Assembly (NCBI GenBank): GCA_027489375.1
Contig: JAIXZW010000004.1
Coordinates: forward strand, 1 to 64,000
DNA from: Paracoccaceae bacterium
GTDB taxonomy: Bacteria > Pseudomonadota > Alphaproteobacteria > Rhodobacterales > Rhodobacteraceae
Length of the DNA: 64,000 nucleotides
Reading direction: 5' to 3'
In this document: positions 18,248 to 29,018 of the stretch, in pieces
How the letters are laid out: every line of letters starts with the position of its first letter
Numbering within the stretch: the stretch's first letter is position 1
Position numbers and translations under genes: made by a program
The notes under the pieces: generated by a model
Database searches by the model: none
The model's input: only the letters and a program-made list of their open reading frames with translations
What the model was told of the DNA's origin: nothing

Positions 18248-18824
18248 CTTCACCGCTTACCCCGTCAAGGTGTCGTAACTCACGCCAGATTTCAAACGGT
18301 TTATTTGTCGTGAGGGGTGGATTTTCCGCTTGACGGAAACTGTGTCGCAGACTCGTCACAGGGTTGTGCGACCAGCCCTGTCCGGCGCGCTTGTGGACGG
18401 GTCTGTGGAAAAGCCTGCGGACAGCCGGTGGGCAGGAAAGGATGCGCTGCGGAATCCCCTGATAAGCAGGCAGCTTACGCGCAGGCGTTGAATTGGTGCA
18501 TGAATTCCGGCGCTCTTGCGGGAGCCGGAAGTCATCGATTCCACGGGGCCAGCGGTCGGCGGTTCCCCTGTCCGGCACGCGACGATGCGGCACACTCCAC
18601 CGGAGCGTCATCCAGAATCATCTTACCCATCGTGCACCCTCGGCCAGCGACTCGCCGCCATGAGGGCCACCCCACAATGCGGGACGGGCAGACGCGCCGA
18701 CACCATATATAGCGCAACCCTGCGTCGGCCGCCCCATGCCGCACCACAGGGCGGGGGAAAGCTCTGGCCCCGCCCCTCCATATGTCCTAAACGCCCATAA
18801 AGAGACTGTCCGAAGGCACGGGTC

Positions 18825-19235
18825 ATGGCCGATATCATTGCTCGTTGCGAGGCCAAGGGCCTGCGCATGACCGACCAGCGCCGCATCGTGGCGCGCGTCA
18901 TAACCGAGGCCGATGACCATCCCGATACCGAAGAGGTCTATGCCCGCGCCTCGAAACTCGACCCGCGCATCTCCATCGCCACGGTCTACCGGACGGTGAA
19001 GCTGTTCGAAGAGGCGGGCATCCTCGACCGGCTCGAATTCGGCGATGGCCGCGCCCGCTACGAAGACGCCGAACGCGACCACCACGACCACCTGATCGAC
19101 GTCCATACCGGCGAGGTCATCGAATTCGTCGACCCCGAGATCGAGGCGCTTCAGGAAAAGATCGCCGAACGGCTGGGATATAAATTGGTCGGCCACCGGC
19201 TCGAACTGCTCGGGACCCCTTTCAAGAAAAGCTGA
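18825..19235 (+). CDS. Fur-family metalloregulator (Mur/Fur type)
   Basis: 136 aa, a complete Fur-family protein: N-terminal winged helix (RMTDQRRIVARVI, SIATVYRTVKLFEEAGIL) and a C-terminal metal-binding dimerisation domain with DHHDHLIDVHTGEVIEF. In Rhodobacterales this form acts mainly as a manganese/iron-responsive repressor (Mur) rather than classic Fur; Irr proteins have a different histidine motif. Only three bases separate it from the following permease, suggesting co-transcription. The extra C-terminal CxxC zinc site of E. coli Fur is absent, as usual for the Mur type. Confidence 0.85.
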   Translation: MADIIARCEAKGLRMTDQRRIVARVITEADDHPDTEEVYARASKLDPRISIATVYRTVKLFEEAGILDRLEFGDGRARYEDAERDHHDHLIDVHTGEVIEFVDPEIEALQEKIAERLGYKLVGHRLELLGTPFKKS

Positions 19236-19238
19236 GCC

Positions 19239-20123
19239 ATGTCCAACCCACGCGACAACCTGCGCGGCATCGTCCTGATGATCGCGTCTATGGCGGGCTT
19301 TGCCGCCGAGGACATGTTCATCAAATGGGCGGCCTCCGACCTGCCGGCAGGCCAGATCCTGCTGCTCATCGGCCTTGCGGGCGGAGCGGTCTTTGCGCTT
19401 TTCGCGCGGATGCAGGGCCAGCGCACCCTGACGCCTGCGGCGCTGCACCCCGCCGTGCTGGGCCGCAACGCGGGCGAGATGATCGGCACCTACGGCTTTG
19501 TCACCGCCCTTACCCTCGCGCCGCTGTCCACCGTCTCGGCCGTGGCGCAGGCCATGCCGCTTGCGGTGACGATGGGGGCCGCGCTTTTCCTTGGCGAGCG
19601 TGTCGGCTGGCGGCGCTGGACGGCGATCACCGTGGGTTTCTTCGGCGTGCTCCTGATCATCCGGCCCGGCTTCGACGGCTTCGACCCCAACGCGCTCTGG
19701 GCGGTGCTTGCGGTCTTCGGCCTTGGAGCGCGGGACCTTTTCACCCGCAAGATGCCCGCCAGCATCACCACGATGCAGCTTTCGGTCTGGGGCTTCCTTG
19801 CCGTGGCGCTGCTCGGGGCGGGGATGCTGCTGACCTCGGGCGGGGGCAAACTGCCCACGGGGGCGCAGGCGGGTTACATCGGCGGGGCGCTTGCCTTCGG
19901 CATCGCGGCCTATTGGGCGCTGACGGCGGCGAACCGTCTGGGCGAGATGTCGGTCATCACGCCCTTCCGCTACTCGCGCCTGGTCTTCGGCGTCACGCTC
20001 GGCGTCGTCGTCTTCTCGGAACGTCCCGACATGCTGACGTTACTCGGCGGGCTGATCATCATCGGCTCGGGCCTATACACCTTTGCCCGCGAACGCGCCC
20101 GCAAACGCGCACTTTCCATATAA
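19239..20123 (+). CDS. DMT-superfamily (EamA) permease
   Basis: 294 aa with ten hydrophobic segments in two EamA repeats of about 140 residues; the first repeat includes GRNAGEMIGTYGFVTALTLAP and the second ends with FGVTLGVVVFSE. Such proteins are drug/metabolite exporters of mostly unknown substrate. It starts three bases after the fur-type gene, so the two are probably co-transcribed; a metal or metallophore link is possible but not shown. Confidence 0.82.
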   Translation: MSNPRDNLRGIVLMIASMAGFAAEDMFIKWAASDLPAGQILLLIGLAGGAVFALFARMQGQRTLTPAALHPAVLGRNAGEMIGTYGFVTALTLAPLSTVSAVAQAMPLAVTMGAALFLGERVGWRRWTAITVGFFGVLLIIRPGFDGFDPNALWAVLAVFGLGARDLFTRKMPASITTMQLSVWGFLAVALLGAGMLLTSGGGKLPTGAQAGYIGGALAFGIAAYWALTAANRLGEMSVITPFRYSRLVFGVTLGVVVFSERPDMLTLLGGLIIIGSGLYTFARERARKRALSI

Positions 20124-20138
20124 GGCCCATCGCGCTAA

Positions 20139-21464
<1,326 letters not shown>

Positions 21465-21516
21465 GTGCGCTGTTAAACAGTCGCGATGCACAGGTGATGC
21501 ACAGTTTTGTGCGCGA

Positions 21517-21546
21517 ACGGCCCCCGAATGATCGGGGGCCGTTTTC
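21517..21546 (+). terminator. Rho-independent terminator of eno
   Basis: ACGGCCCCCGA-ATGA-TCGGGGGCCGT gives an 11-bp stem directly followed by TTTTCGTTTC, about 50 bases after the eno stop. Confidence 0.88.
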
Positions 21547-21641
21547 GTTTCGGCCCCGCCCCCCACCCCATCCCTCCCCGCAAGGGGGAGGGAGGTGCTC
21601 CGCCTGACGGGTCGGCTTTGCCTGTCCCCTTCCTCTTGCCC

Positions 21642-21700
21642 CAAATATCCTCGGGGGGTGAGCCGGAGGCGAGGGGGGCAGACGGCCCCCCTTGTCTTCG
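21642..21700. repeat. Half copy C of the AAATATCCTCGGGGGG repeat with tail hairpin
   Basis: AAATATCCTCGGGGGGTGAG is identical to the right end of copy B (52167-52186) and differs from copy A (4267-) only in the last bases. Here the left arm is missing. The tail GGGGGGCAGACGGCCCCCC forms a hairpin as in copy A. It lies upstream of rarD. Confidence 0.7.
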
Positions 21701-21771
21701 ACGGTGAACGCATTGTGCCGGTGACAAGTTGGGCATGGTCCGCGCCGTGCGGCCGCGCTATGCCAAGGGCC

Positions 21772-22650
21772 ATGAGCGCCAAACCGAACCAAGACACGCC
21801 GCAGGGCTTTGCCTTTGCCCTTTCCGCCTATCTGCTGTGGGGCTTCCTTCCGCTTTACATGAAGGCGCTGGCCCATGTGCCGACGTGGGAGGTGATCGCG
21901 CATCGCATCCTGTGGTCGGTGCCCGTGGCGGGGGTGATACTGCTGGTGCTTGGCCGGACGGCCGAGTTGAAGGCTGCACTTCGCACGCCGCGCATGCTGG
22001 GGATGGGGGCGGTGACGGCGGCGCTGATCACGGTGAACTGGGGCATCTATGTCTGGTCGATCCAGTCGGGCCACGCGCTCGACGCGGCTTTGGGCTATTA
22101 CATCAACCCGCTGTTTTCGATCTTCCTCGGCTCGGTCCTGCTGAAGGAAAAGCTCAGCCCCGCGCAATGGGCGGCCATCGGGCTGGCGGCGCTTGCCGTG
22201 GTGGTGCTGACGGTCGAGGCGGGACAGGTTCCCTTTGCCGCGCTCGGGCTGACGCTGACCTGGGGGGCTTACGCCTATTTCAAGAAGATGCTGCCCATCG
22301 GACCCAATCAGGGCTTCATGCTGGAAGTGCTGATCCTGTCGCCCTTTGCGCTGGCCTATCTGGTCTGGCGCGGGCCGGAGAATGTGCTTTTCACCGGCGA
22401 TGCGGGGATTGTCGCGCTGCTCTTGTCGGCAGGGGTCGTGACCGCCGTGCCGCTGATGCTTTACGCCAACGGGGCCAAGTTGCTGCGGCTTTCGACCATC
22501 GGGATCATGCAATACACGGCACCGACGATGATCTTCCTGACCGCCGTGTTCTGGTTCGGCGAACCCTTCGGCATGGCGCGGGCGATTGCCTTTCCGATGA
22601 TCTGGGCGGCGCTGGCGATCTATACCGTGGCGCTGTTGCGCGGGAAGTGA
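21772..22650 (+). CDS. rarD: RarD-type EamA permease
   Basis: 292 aa, ten membrane segments in two EamA repeats, with the RarD subfamily features YLLWGFLPLYMKAL, EVIAHRILWSVPV, NWGIYVWSIQSGHALDAALGYYINPL and LKEKLSPAQW. RarD proteins are called chloramphenicol-sensitive family permeases; the natural substrate is unknown. The frame runs upstream to 21595, but the ATG at 21772 (MSAKPNQ), with AAGG just upstream, starts the conserved part. It converges on anmK with a shared terminator. Confidence 0.85.
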   Translation: MSAKPNQDTPQGFAFALSAYLLWGFLPLYMKALAHVPTWEVIAHRILWSVPVAGVILLVLGRTAELKAALRTPRMLGMGAVTAALITVNWGIYVWSIQSGHALDAALGYYINPLFSIFLGSVLLKEKLSPAQWAAIGLAALAVVVLTVEAGQVPFAALGLTLTWGAYAYFKKMLPIGPNQGFMLEVLILSPFALAYLVWRGPENVLFTGDAGIVALLLSAGVVTAVPLMLYANGAKLLRLSTIGIMQYTAPTMIFLTAVFWFGEPFGMARAIAFPMIWAALAIYTVALLRGK

Positions 22651-22700
22651 TGCCCGCCACAGGTGCGGAGCGGTCGGAATTGAGTATTTGGGCAAGGGTG

Positions 22701-22730
22701 AAAGGGGGCGGCGGTTGCGCCCCCCTTTTT
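22701..22730. terminator. Bidirectional terminator between rarD and anmK
   Basis: AAAGGGGGCG...CGCCCCCCTTTTT forms a 9-bp GC stem with a short loop and A/T runs on both sides, between two convergent stops. Confidence 0.8.
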
Positions 22731-22744
22731 CCAATCGGGGGGCG

Positions 22745-23851
22745 TCAATCGGGGCGGCTGATCTTGCCGCCGCCGATCAGGGCCGACACGCCCGTCGTGC
22801 GCGGGCCGGAGGTCGGCAGGCCACGCGCCACGCGCACGGCGAGGAAGGCGAAGGCCTGTGCTTCGAGCATGTCGCCGTCCAGCCCCGCCGCCTCGACCGG
22901 TTCGGCGGCGAGGTGGAGGCGGTTGGAGAGTTCCTCCATCAGCGTGGCGTTGTGCCGCCCGCCGCCCGTGACCAGAAGACGCGAGACGGGGGTGGGGAAA
23001 TGTTCGGCCCCCCGCGCCACGGCGGCGGCGGCGGCGGCGGTGAGGGTGGCTGCGGCATCCTGCGGTGACAGGTGGCCGGTGGGCAGGGCCGCGTGGAAAT
23101 CGTTGCGGTCCAGCGACTTGGGCGGCATGCGGAAGAAATAGGGGTGCGACAGGAAGCGGGCGATCAGGGCCTCGTCCACGCGGCCCTGTGCGGCGAAGGC
23201 GCCGCCTTCGTCCTGCGCCCTGCCCGTCAGCCGCTGCATCAGGTCATTCAGGGGTGCATTGGCAGGGCCGGTGTCAAAGGCCAGCAACGCGCCTTCGTGT
23301 TCGGGGGCGGTGTGGCGCGGGTCGATCCATGTGACATTGCCCACCCCGCCGAGGTTGAGGATGGCCAGCGGCATCTCCGCCCCGATGTGCCGCGCACAGG
23401 CGAAGTGGAAGAAGGGGGCAAGCGGTGCGCCCTGCCCGCCCATCGCCACATCGCTCGACCGGAAATCCCACACCACCGGCAGCCCGAGCGTGCGGGCCAG
23501 AAGATCGCCATTCCCCGCCTGATGCGTGCCGCGCCCGCGCGGATCATGGGCAAGGGTCTGGCCGTGGAAACCCGCAATCTCGGCCCCCGAAAAGCGGGAC
23601 ATGATTTCGGCATGGGCATTTTCCACCACCTCGGCGGCGGGTTTGACCAGCGGATCGTCGGGCCATTGGCCGAGGGCGGCGCGGATCGTGTCGCGTTCGG
23701 CATCGGTATAGGGGCGATAGGCGGTGGGGCCGAAGTCGAGGATTCGTTCGCCATCGGTCAGCACCATCGCGGCATCCACCCCGTCGAGCGAGGTGCCCGA
23801 CATGGTCCCCAGCGCCCAGACCGCCCCGCCTATGGTCGCACCGCTTCGCAT
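22745..23851 (-). CDS. anmK: Anhydro-N-acetylmuramic acid kinase
   Basis: 368 aa, the normal AnmK length. It phosphorylates and hydrolyses 1,6-anhydro-MurNAc during peptidoglycan recycling. Motifs: [18 protein letters not shown] at the N-terminus (ATP/sugar-binding), [34 protein letters not shown] and the C-terminal [26 protein letters not shown] precedes the ATG. It is divergent from tyrS with only 60 bases between starts; this anmK-tyrS pairing is common in alphaproteobacteria. Confidence 0.94.
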   Translation of the reverse strand: MRSGATIGGAVWALGTMSGTSLDGVDAAMVLTDGERILDFGPTAYRPYTDAERDTIRAALGQWPDDPLVKPAAEVVENAHAEIMSRFSGAEIAGFHGQTLAHDPRGRGTHQAGNGDLLARTLGLPVVWDFRSSDVAMGGQGAPLAPFFHFACARHIGAEMPLAILNLGGVGNVTWIDPRHTAPEHEGALLAFDTGPANAPLNDLMQRLTGRAQDEGGAFAAQGRVDEALIARFLSHPYFFRMPPKSLDRNDFHAALPTGHLSPQDAAATLTAAAAAAVARGAEHFPTPVSRLLVTGGGRHNATLMEELSNRLHLAAEPVEAAGLDGDMLEAQAFAFLAVRVARGLPTSGPRTTGVSALIGGGKISRPD

Positions 23852-23911
23852 CTTCCCCTTACCCCATGTGCCGAGTATACCGCAGACCGCAAGTTAAAGC
23901 ACGGGTGACAC

Positions 23912-25162
23912 ATGACCTACCATGCCAAATCGGACTTCATGCGCACGATGATCGAGCGCGGCTATCTGGCCGATTGCACCGATTATCAGGCGCTGGACGA
24001 AGCTTTCCTGAAGGGCGTGGTGCCGGGCTATATCGGGTTCGATGCGACGGCGAAGTCGTTGCATGTGGGCAGCCTGATCCAGATCATGATGCTGCGCTGG
24101 TTGCAGAAATGCGGCGGCAAGCCGATCGTGCTGATGGGGGGCGGGACGACCAAGATCGGCGATCCCAGTTTCCGCGCCGACGAGCGGCCCCTGCTGACGG
24201 ATGCGCAGATCGACGACAACATCGCGGGCATCAAGCGGGCGTTCTCGCCATATGTCACCTTTGGTGACGGGCCGAACGATGCGGTCATGGTCAACAATGC
24301 CGAATGGCTGGACCAGTTGAACTACATCGGTTTCCTGCGCGACATCGGGCGGCATTTTTCCGTCAACCGGATGCTGTCGTTTGAATCGGTGAAATCGCGG
24401 CTGGATCGGGAGCAGTCGCTGAGCTTCCTCGAATTCAACTACATGATCCTGCAGGCTTACGACTTCCTCGAGCTGAACCGCCGCTACGGGTGCCTTGTGC
24501 AGATGGGCGGCAGCGACCAGTGGGGGAACATCGTCAACGGGGTCGACCTGACGCGGCGGGTGATCGAGCATGAGGTGTATGGGCTGACCTCACCGCTTCT
24601 GACCACGAGCGACGGGAAGAAGATGGGCAAAAGCCAGAACGGTGCGGTCTGGCTGAACGGCGATCTGCTGTCCCCGTATGAATTCTGGCAGTTCTGGCGC
24701 AATACGACCGATGCGGATGTGGGGCGGTTCCTGAAGCTTTACACCGAACTCCCGCTTGCGGAATGCGAGCGGCTGGGGGCGCTGGCGGGGTCCGAGATCA
24801 ACGCGGCCAAGATCGTGCTTGCCAATGCTGTGACGACCCTGCTGCACGGGGCCGAGGCTGCGGCGGCGGCAGAGGCGACCGCGCGGGAAGTGTTCGAAAA
24901 GGGCGGGATCGGCGACGACCTGCCCACCGTGGCGCTTTCTGTGGACGAGGTGGCCGATGGCGTGGGCATCGTGCAGTTGTTCGTCCGTGCGGGCCTTGCG
25001 GCCAGCGGCAAGGACGCCAAGCGCCTGATCGCCGAGGGTGGTGCGCGGGTGAATGACGAGATCGTCATGGACGCGGGTCTGCGCTATGGCGCGGGGGAAC
25101 TGGCCGAGCCGTTGAAGCTGACCGCGGGGCGCAAGCGCCATGCGCTGGTGGTGATCGGGTAG
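23912..25162 (+). CDS. tyrS: Tyrosyl-tRNA synthetase
   Basis: 416 aa class I synthetase that charges tRNA-Tyr. The Rossmann domain has the HIGH-type motif HVGS at residues 51-54 and the KMSKS-type motif KMGKS at 237-241; the tyrosine pocket is marked by [27 protein letters not shown]-terminal S4-like RNA-binding domain spans about residues 350-415 ([22 protein letters not shown]). No regulatory leader is visible. Confidence 0.96.
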   Translation: MTYHAKSDFMRTMIERGYLADCTDYQALDEAFLKGVVPGYIGFDATAKSLHVGSLIQIMMLRWLQKCGGKPIVLMGGGTTKIGDPSFRADERPLLTDAQIDDNIAGIKRAFSPYVTFGDGPNDAVMVNNAEWLDQLNYIGFLRDIGRHFSVNRMLSFESVKSRLDREQSLSFLEFNYMILQAYDFLELNRRYGCLVQMGGSDQWGNIVNGVDLTRRVIEHEVYGLTSPLLTTSDGKKMGKSQNGAVWLNGDLLSPYEFWQFWRNTTDADVGRFLKLYTELPLAECERLGALAGSEINAAKIVLANAVTTLLHGAEAAAAAEATAREVFEKGGIGDDLPTVALSVDEVADGVGIVQLFVRAGLAASGKDAKRLIAEGGARVNDEIVMDAGLRYGAGELAEPLKLTAGRKRHALVVIG

Positions 25163-25186
25163 GGAATTGGCCTGCACCCAAAGGAA

Positions 25187-25208
25187 AGGGGGGGGCCGAA
25201 GCCCCCCT
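25187..25208 (-). terminator. Terminator downstream of the cyclophilin pair
   Basis: On the minus strand GGGGGGCTTCGGCCCCCC forms a stem with a TTCG-type loop followed by CCTTTCCTTT, just after the ppi stop. It may also stop tyrS transcripts weakly. Confidence 0.7.
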
Positions 25209-25214
25209 GCCCGC

Positions 25215-25826
25215 TTATTCCTGAACCGTGACCTTGGCCATGTAATCGGGGTCGATCACCGCGCCGTTGGCGGCTGCATCGCCCTTTTTGATCGCATCGA
25301 CGACCTCCATGCCGGAAATCACATGGCCGACCACCGTGTATTGCCCGTCGAGATGCGGGGCGGCGGCGAACATGATGAAGAACTGGCTGTTGGCCGAGTC
25401 GGGGTCCATCGACCGCGCCATCCCGACCACGCCGCGGTCGAAGGGGACGGAGGAAAATTCGGCCTTCAGGTTGGGCAGGTCCGACCCGCCGGTTCCGGCC
25501 ATCGTGGTGTCGGTGCCCTGCTTGCCGAAACGCACATCCCCCGTCTGCGCCATGAAATCGGGGATGACGCGGTGGAACACCACGCCATCGTAAGCGCCCT
25601 GTTTCGCCAGCGCCACGATCTGCGCCACATGGTTCGGGGCCACGTCGGAGGCGAGGTCGATGGTCACGGCTCCCGTCGTCGCGCCCGCAACCTCGATCAC
25701 GAGGTTGGGGCCGGGGCCGTCGGTCGTGTCCTGCGCCACGGCGGCGGATTGCGACATGGCGTAGCCGCCAAGCGCCGCAAGGCCGAGTGCGAAGATCCCG
25801 CCCGCGATGAACGCGTCACGCGACAT
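25215..25826 (-). CDS. Cyclophilin-type peptidyl-prolyl isomerase, membrane-anchored or secreted
   Basis: 203 aa. The N-terminus has a hydrophobic stretch (FIAGGIFALGLAALGGYAM) that acts as signal peptide or anchor, followed by a cyclophilin domain with FHRVIPDFMAQTGD and NSQFFIMFAAAPHLDGQYTVVG. It is an envelope proline isomerase. Its start overlaps the end of the second cyclophilin gene by 11 bases, so the two are co-translated from one mRNA. Confidence 0.88.
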   Translation of the reverse strand: MSRDAFIAGGIFALGLAALGGYAMSQSAAVAQDTTDGPGPNLVIEVAGATTGAVTIDLASDVAPNHVAQIVALAKQGAYDGVVFHRVIPDFMAQTGDVRFGKQGTDTTMAGTGGSDLPNLKAEFSSVPFDRGVVGMARSMDPDSANSQFFIMFAAAPHLDGQYTVVGHVISGMEVVDAIKKGDAAANGAVIDPDYMAKVTVQE

Positions 25827-26325
25827 CGGCAGCCACCCGCACGGTGATCATGCGGTCGGGGGTCTGCGGGGGTTCGCCGCGGGTGATCTTGTCCACATGC
25901 TCCATCCCCGAAATCACGCGGCCATAGACGGTGTATTGGCCGTTCAGGAAATGGTTGTTCGAGAAGTTGATGAAGAACTGGCTGTTGGCCGAGTTCGGGT
26001 TCTGCGAGCGGGCCGCCCCGAGCGTGCCGCGGTCATGCGGGATGCGGCTGAATTCGGCGGGCAGGTCGGGAAGGTCGGAGCCGCCCGTGCCGGCGCGGCG
26101 CAGGTTGAAGTTGTTTTCCATGTTGCCGTTTTCCACGTCGCCGGTCTGGGCCATGAAACCTTCGATCACGCGGTGGAAGGCGACGTTGTCATAGGCCTTG
26201 GCGCGGGCCAGCGTCTTCATCCGCTCGGCATGCTTGGGGGCGATGTCGGCAAGCAGTTCGATCACCACTTCGCCGTCCTTGAGCGTCAGGATGATGGTGT
26301 TTTCGGGGTCTTTGATCTCGGCCAT
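25816..26325 (-). CDS. ppiB: Cytoplasmic cyclophilin-type peptidyl-prolyl isomerase
   Basis: 169 aa single-domain cyclophilin without signal peptide: FHRVIEGFMAQTGD, GSDLPDLPAEFS, NSQFFINFSNNHFLNGQYTVYG. It catalyses proline isomerisation in the cytosol. The start at 26325 (MAEIKDPEN) begins the conserved region; a frame extending to 27726 is antisense to pgk and is discarded. It is the first gene of a two-gene operon with the secreted paralogue and is divergent from pgk. Confidence 0.9.
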   Translation of the reverse strand: MAEIKDPENTIILTLKDGEVVIELLADIAPKHAERMKTLARAKAYDNVAFHRVIEGFMAQTGDVENGNMENNFNLRRAGTGGSDLPDLPAEFSRIPHDRGTLGAARSQNPNSANSQFFINFSNNHFLNGQYTVYGRVISGMEHVDKITRGEPPQTPDRMITVRVAADVA

Positions 26326-26460
26326 GACGGAATCCTTAAAAAATCGCTGGCGGGAACCTAATGTCGCGGGGGCGTCATGGAAAGGGCAAAACCCTGCGGC
26401 ATGGTTGACGAACGGCCCCGATGCGCGGAAAGAGGGGCAAAGCAGAAGCGGAGGCTTATC

Positions 26461-27651
26461 ATGGCATGGAAAACCTTGGACGATGTGGCGCTGGCGGGAA
26501 AGACGGTGCTGGTCAGGGTCGATATCAACGTGCCGATGGAAGCCGGCCGCGTGACGGACGCGACGCGGATCGAAAAGATCGTGCCCACGGTCGAGGATAT
26601 CATCGCCCGTGGCGGCAAGGTCGTGCTTCTGGCGCATTTCGACCGGCCCAAGGGCAAGGTCGTGCCGGAGATGAGCCTTGCCCATGTCGTCGGTGCCTTG
26701 GAGGCCGCGACGGGGCGCAAGGTGGTGTTCGGCAGCGATTGCGTGGGTGAACCTGCACGGGCCGCGATTGCGGAGGCGGGGGCGGGGGATGTGGTCCTGC
26801 TGGAGAACACCCGCTTCCATGCGGGCGAGGAAAAGAACGATCCCGAACTGGCCAAGGGCATGGCCGCCCTTGGCGACATTTTCGTCAACGACGCTTTTTC
26901 GGCAGCGCACCGCGCCCATGCCTCGACCGCCGCTCTTGCGGGGTTGCTGCCCAATGCGGCGGGGCGGTTGATGGAGGCGGAGTTGCGTGCGCTGGAAGCC
27001 GCACTTGGCGCGCCGGTGCGGCCCGTGGTGGCGGTGGTTGGCGGGGCGAAGGTTTCGACCAAGCTCGACCTGCTTGGCAACCTTGTGACCAAGGTGGACC
27101 ATCTGGTGATCGGTGGCGGGATGGCGAACACCTTCCTTGTGGCGCAAGGGGTCGAGGTGGGCAAATCGCTGGCCGAGCGCGACATGGCCGATACGGCGCG
27201 CGAGATCATGGGCAAGGCCAAGGCGGCGGGCTGCACCATCCACCTGCCCGTGGATGTGGTCGTGGCACGCGAGTTCAAGGCGGGTGCCGCATCGGAGACG
27301 GTGGCCGTGTCGGCCTGTCCGGCGGATGCGATGATCCTCGATGCGGGGCCGAAGACTGTGGCCGAGTTGGAGGGCGTTTTCGCGGGTGCCAAGACGCTGA
27401 TCTGGAACGGGCCGCTCGGGGCTTTCGAGATCAAGCCCTTCGATGCCGCGACCAATGCGGCGGCGAAGGCTGCGGCGCGGCTGACCAAGGCGGGGTCGCT
27501 GGTGTCGGTCGCGGGGGGCGGCGATACGGTGTCGGCGCTGAACGCTGCGGGGGCGGCGGGGGATTTCACCTTTATCTCGACGGCGGGCGGGGCTTTCCTT
27601 GAATGGATGGAGGGCAAGGAATTGCCCGGTGTCGCGGCCCTGATGGGGTGA
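26461..27651 (+). CDS. pgk: Phosphoglycerate kinase
   Basis: 396 aa glycolytic/gluconeogenic kinase. Visible: [46 protein letters not shown], the hinge [16 protein letters not shown], and the C-terminal nucleotide site [13 protein letters not shown]. The ATG at 26461 has GGAGG 8 bases upstream; the frame open to 26377 adds an unconserved tail. The gene is followed by an inverted-repeat element and the aldolase gene. Confidence 0.96.
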   Translation: MAWKTLDDVALAGKTVLVRVDINVPMEAGRVTDATRIEKIVPTVEDIIARGGKVVLLAHFDRPKGKVVPEMSLAHVVGALEAATGRKVVFGSDCVGEPARAAIAEAGAGDVVLLENTRFHAGEEKNDPELAKGMAALGDIFVNDAFSAAHRAHASTAALAGLLPNAAGRLMEAELRALEAALGAPVRPVVAVVGGAKVSTKLDLLGNLVTKVDHLVIGGGMANTFLVAQGVEVGKSLAERDMADTAREIMGKAKAAGCTIHLPVDVVVAREFKAGAASETVAVSACPADAMILDAGPKTVAELEGVFAGAKTLIWNGPLGAFEIKPFDAATNAAAKAAARLTKAGSLVSVAGGGDTVSALNAAGAAGDFTFISTAGGAFLEWMEGKELPGVAALMG

Positions 27652-27665
27652 GGGCGGCGCCTTCG

Positions 27666-27730
27666 TAGGGTGCGCACGCGTTGCGCACCTTGGCCCGTGA
27701 CGAAATGGTGCGCAGCGAGTGCGCACCCTA
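27666..27730. repeat. Inverted repeat TAGGGTGCGCAC... between pgk and fbaB
   Basis: Two 24-base arms (27666-27689 and 27707-27730) match at 22 of 24 positions around a 17-base loop. Each arm itself contains GGTGCGCA/TGCGCACC half-palindromes. Similar GGGTGCGCA elements are common dispersed repeats in proteobacterial genomes; no transposase is nearby. Confidence 0.7.
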
Positions 27731-27872
27731 CCCCGTGACCAATTCGTGTGGAACGGGGCGCGAATGCTGGACGGGGCGGGATTTTCGCCCGATGATTGCG
27801 CTAACAGGTTTGCGCCTGCCTTCGCGCTTCGTTTATGGGCTTTGCAGGCCCGTCCAGCAAAAGGAACCCGAT

Positions 27873-28802
27873 ATGCGTGCGTCGAAAACCGTCCAGAAGA
27901 TCCTTTCGAATTACGAAGGCGAAACCCCCGGCGTGAAGGCGAACCTCTGCCGCATGCTGATGGAGGGGAAACTGGGCGGCACGGGCAAGATGATCATCCT
28001 GCCGGTGGACCAAGGGTTCGAACACGGGCCCGCGCGGTCATTCGCGGTGAACGCGGGCGGCTATGATCCGCATTACCACTATCAACTCGCCATCGACGCA
28101 GGCCTTTCGGCCTATGCCGCACCGCTCGCCAATCTGGAGGCGGGGTCGGATACCTTTGCGGGGCAAATCCCGACGATCCTCAAGATGAACCACGCCAACA
28201 GCCTGATGTCGAACACGGCGGGCAAGAACCAGGCGGTGGTGGCATCGGTGCAGGACGCGCTGCGGCTGGGCTGTTCGGCCATCGGCTTCACGATCTATCC
28301 GGGGTCGGACATGGCGCTTGATATGTATGAAGAGATCAAGGAGTTGCGCGCCGAAGCCGCCGCCTGCGGCATCGCCACGGTGATCTGGTCCTATCCGCGC
28401 GGCGAGGCGATTTCGAAAGAGGGCGAGACGGCCTTCGACATCACCGCCTATGCCGCCCATATCGCCGCCATGCTGGGCGCGCATATCATCAAGGTGAAGC
28501 TGCCGACCGATTTCCTTGAACAGGACGAGGCGAAGAAGGTCTATCTCAAGCAGCAGATCGACGGGTCGACCATGCCCGCCCGCGTGCGCCACATCGTCGA
28601 CGCCTGCTTCGCCGGTCGCCGGATCGTCGTCTTTTCGGGCGGCGCGGCCAAGGGCGAGGATGCGGTCTATGACGACGCCCGCGCCATCCGCGACGGTGGC
28701 GGCAACGGGTCGATCATCGGGCGCAACAGCTTCCAGCGCCCGCGTGCCGATGCGCTGGCGATGCTGTCGAAACTGGTCGACATCTACAAGGGACGGGGCT
28801 GA
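27873..28802 (+). CDS. fbaB: Class I fructose-bisphosphate aldolase (DhnA/FbaB type)
   Basis: 309 aa Schiff-base aldolase that splits fructose 1,6-bisphosphate. Motifs: MIILPVDQGFEHGPARSF near residue 38, LKMNHANSLMS, GFTIYPGSDM, the Schiff-base lysine strand AHIIKVKLPTDF, and the phosphate-binding VFSGGAAKG and GNGSIIGRNSFQRP. AAAGGA precedes the ATG at 27873; the upstream frame to 27681 crosses the inverted repeat and is rejected. It lies in the same direction as pgk, 221 bases downstream. Confidence 0.93.
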   Translation: MRASKTVQKILSNYEGETPGVKANLCRMLMEGKLGGTGKMIILPVDQGFEHGPARSFAVNAGGYDPHYHYQLAIDAGLSAYAAPLANLEAGSDTFAGQIPTILKMNHANSLMSNTAGKNQAVVASVQDALRLGCSAIGFTIYPGSDMALDMYEEIKELRAEAAACGIATVIWSYPRGEAISKEGETAFDITAYAAHIAAMLGAHIIKVKLPTDFLEQDEAKKVYLKQQIDGSTMPARVRHIVDACFAGRRIVVFSGGAAKGEDAVYDDARAIRDGGGNGSIIGRNSFQRPRADALAMLSKLVDIYKGRG

Positions 28803-29018
28803 CCCACCCGCAGGCGGCTACCTGTGGTGGCCGCCCCACCCCCTTCGGGTTGACGGAATCGGCAGGGTGGGCAATGCTTGCCCTGTGGCGCGAAAGACTC
28901 AGCCGCGCTTGTGCCTTAGCCAGTGATTCGATTGGGGATTCACAGCCCGATTCGGTTGTGGAAGATTCACCCTACCCGCCCGCAGAAGGCGGAGACCGAA
29001 CGGAACGAAGGCAGGCAG

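Larger units (their letters stand above)
18074..18824. other. Long intergenic region nrdJ / fur
   Basis: 751 bases between divergent genes. Frames here have no protein-like composition. It holds a nested inverted repeat in the presumed nrdJ leader (18163-18233), an NrdR-box-like palindrome (18232-18247), two DnaA-box-like sequences (18392-18412), and a TATATA stretch near 18709 that could belong to the fur promoter. Confidence 0.75.
21465..21771. other. Intergenic region eno / rarD
   Basis: 307 bases without a credible gene. It contains the eno terminator (21517-21546), a CCCTCCCCGCAAGGGGGAGGG hairpin near 21572-21594, and a half copy of the AAATATCCTCGGGGGG repeat with its G-rich tail hairpin (21643-21700). 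Confidence 0.75.

Noticed and set aside
18074-18824. Cobalamin riboswitch upstream of nrdJ
   Set aside because: No recognisable B12 box or the expected core arrangement; and the enzyme needs B12, so repression by it would be unexpected.
23852-23911. T-box leader before tyrS
   Set aside because: The spacer to divergent anmK is only 60 bases, too short, and T-boxes are not expected in this group.
28803-29018. Small gene between the aldolase and ftsB
   Set aside because: Open frames here lack a ribosome site and protein-like composition; treated as the ftsB upstream region.
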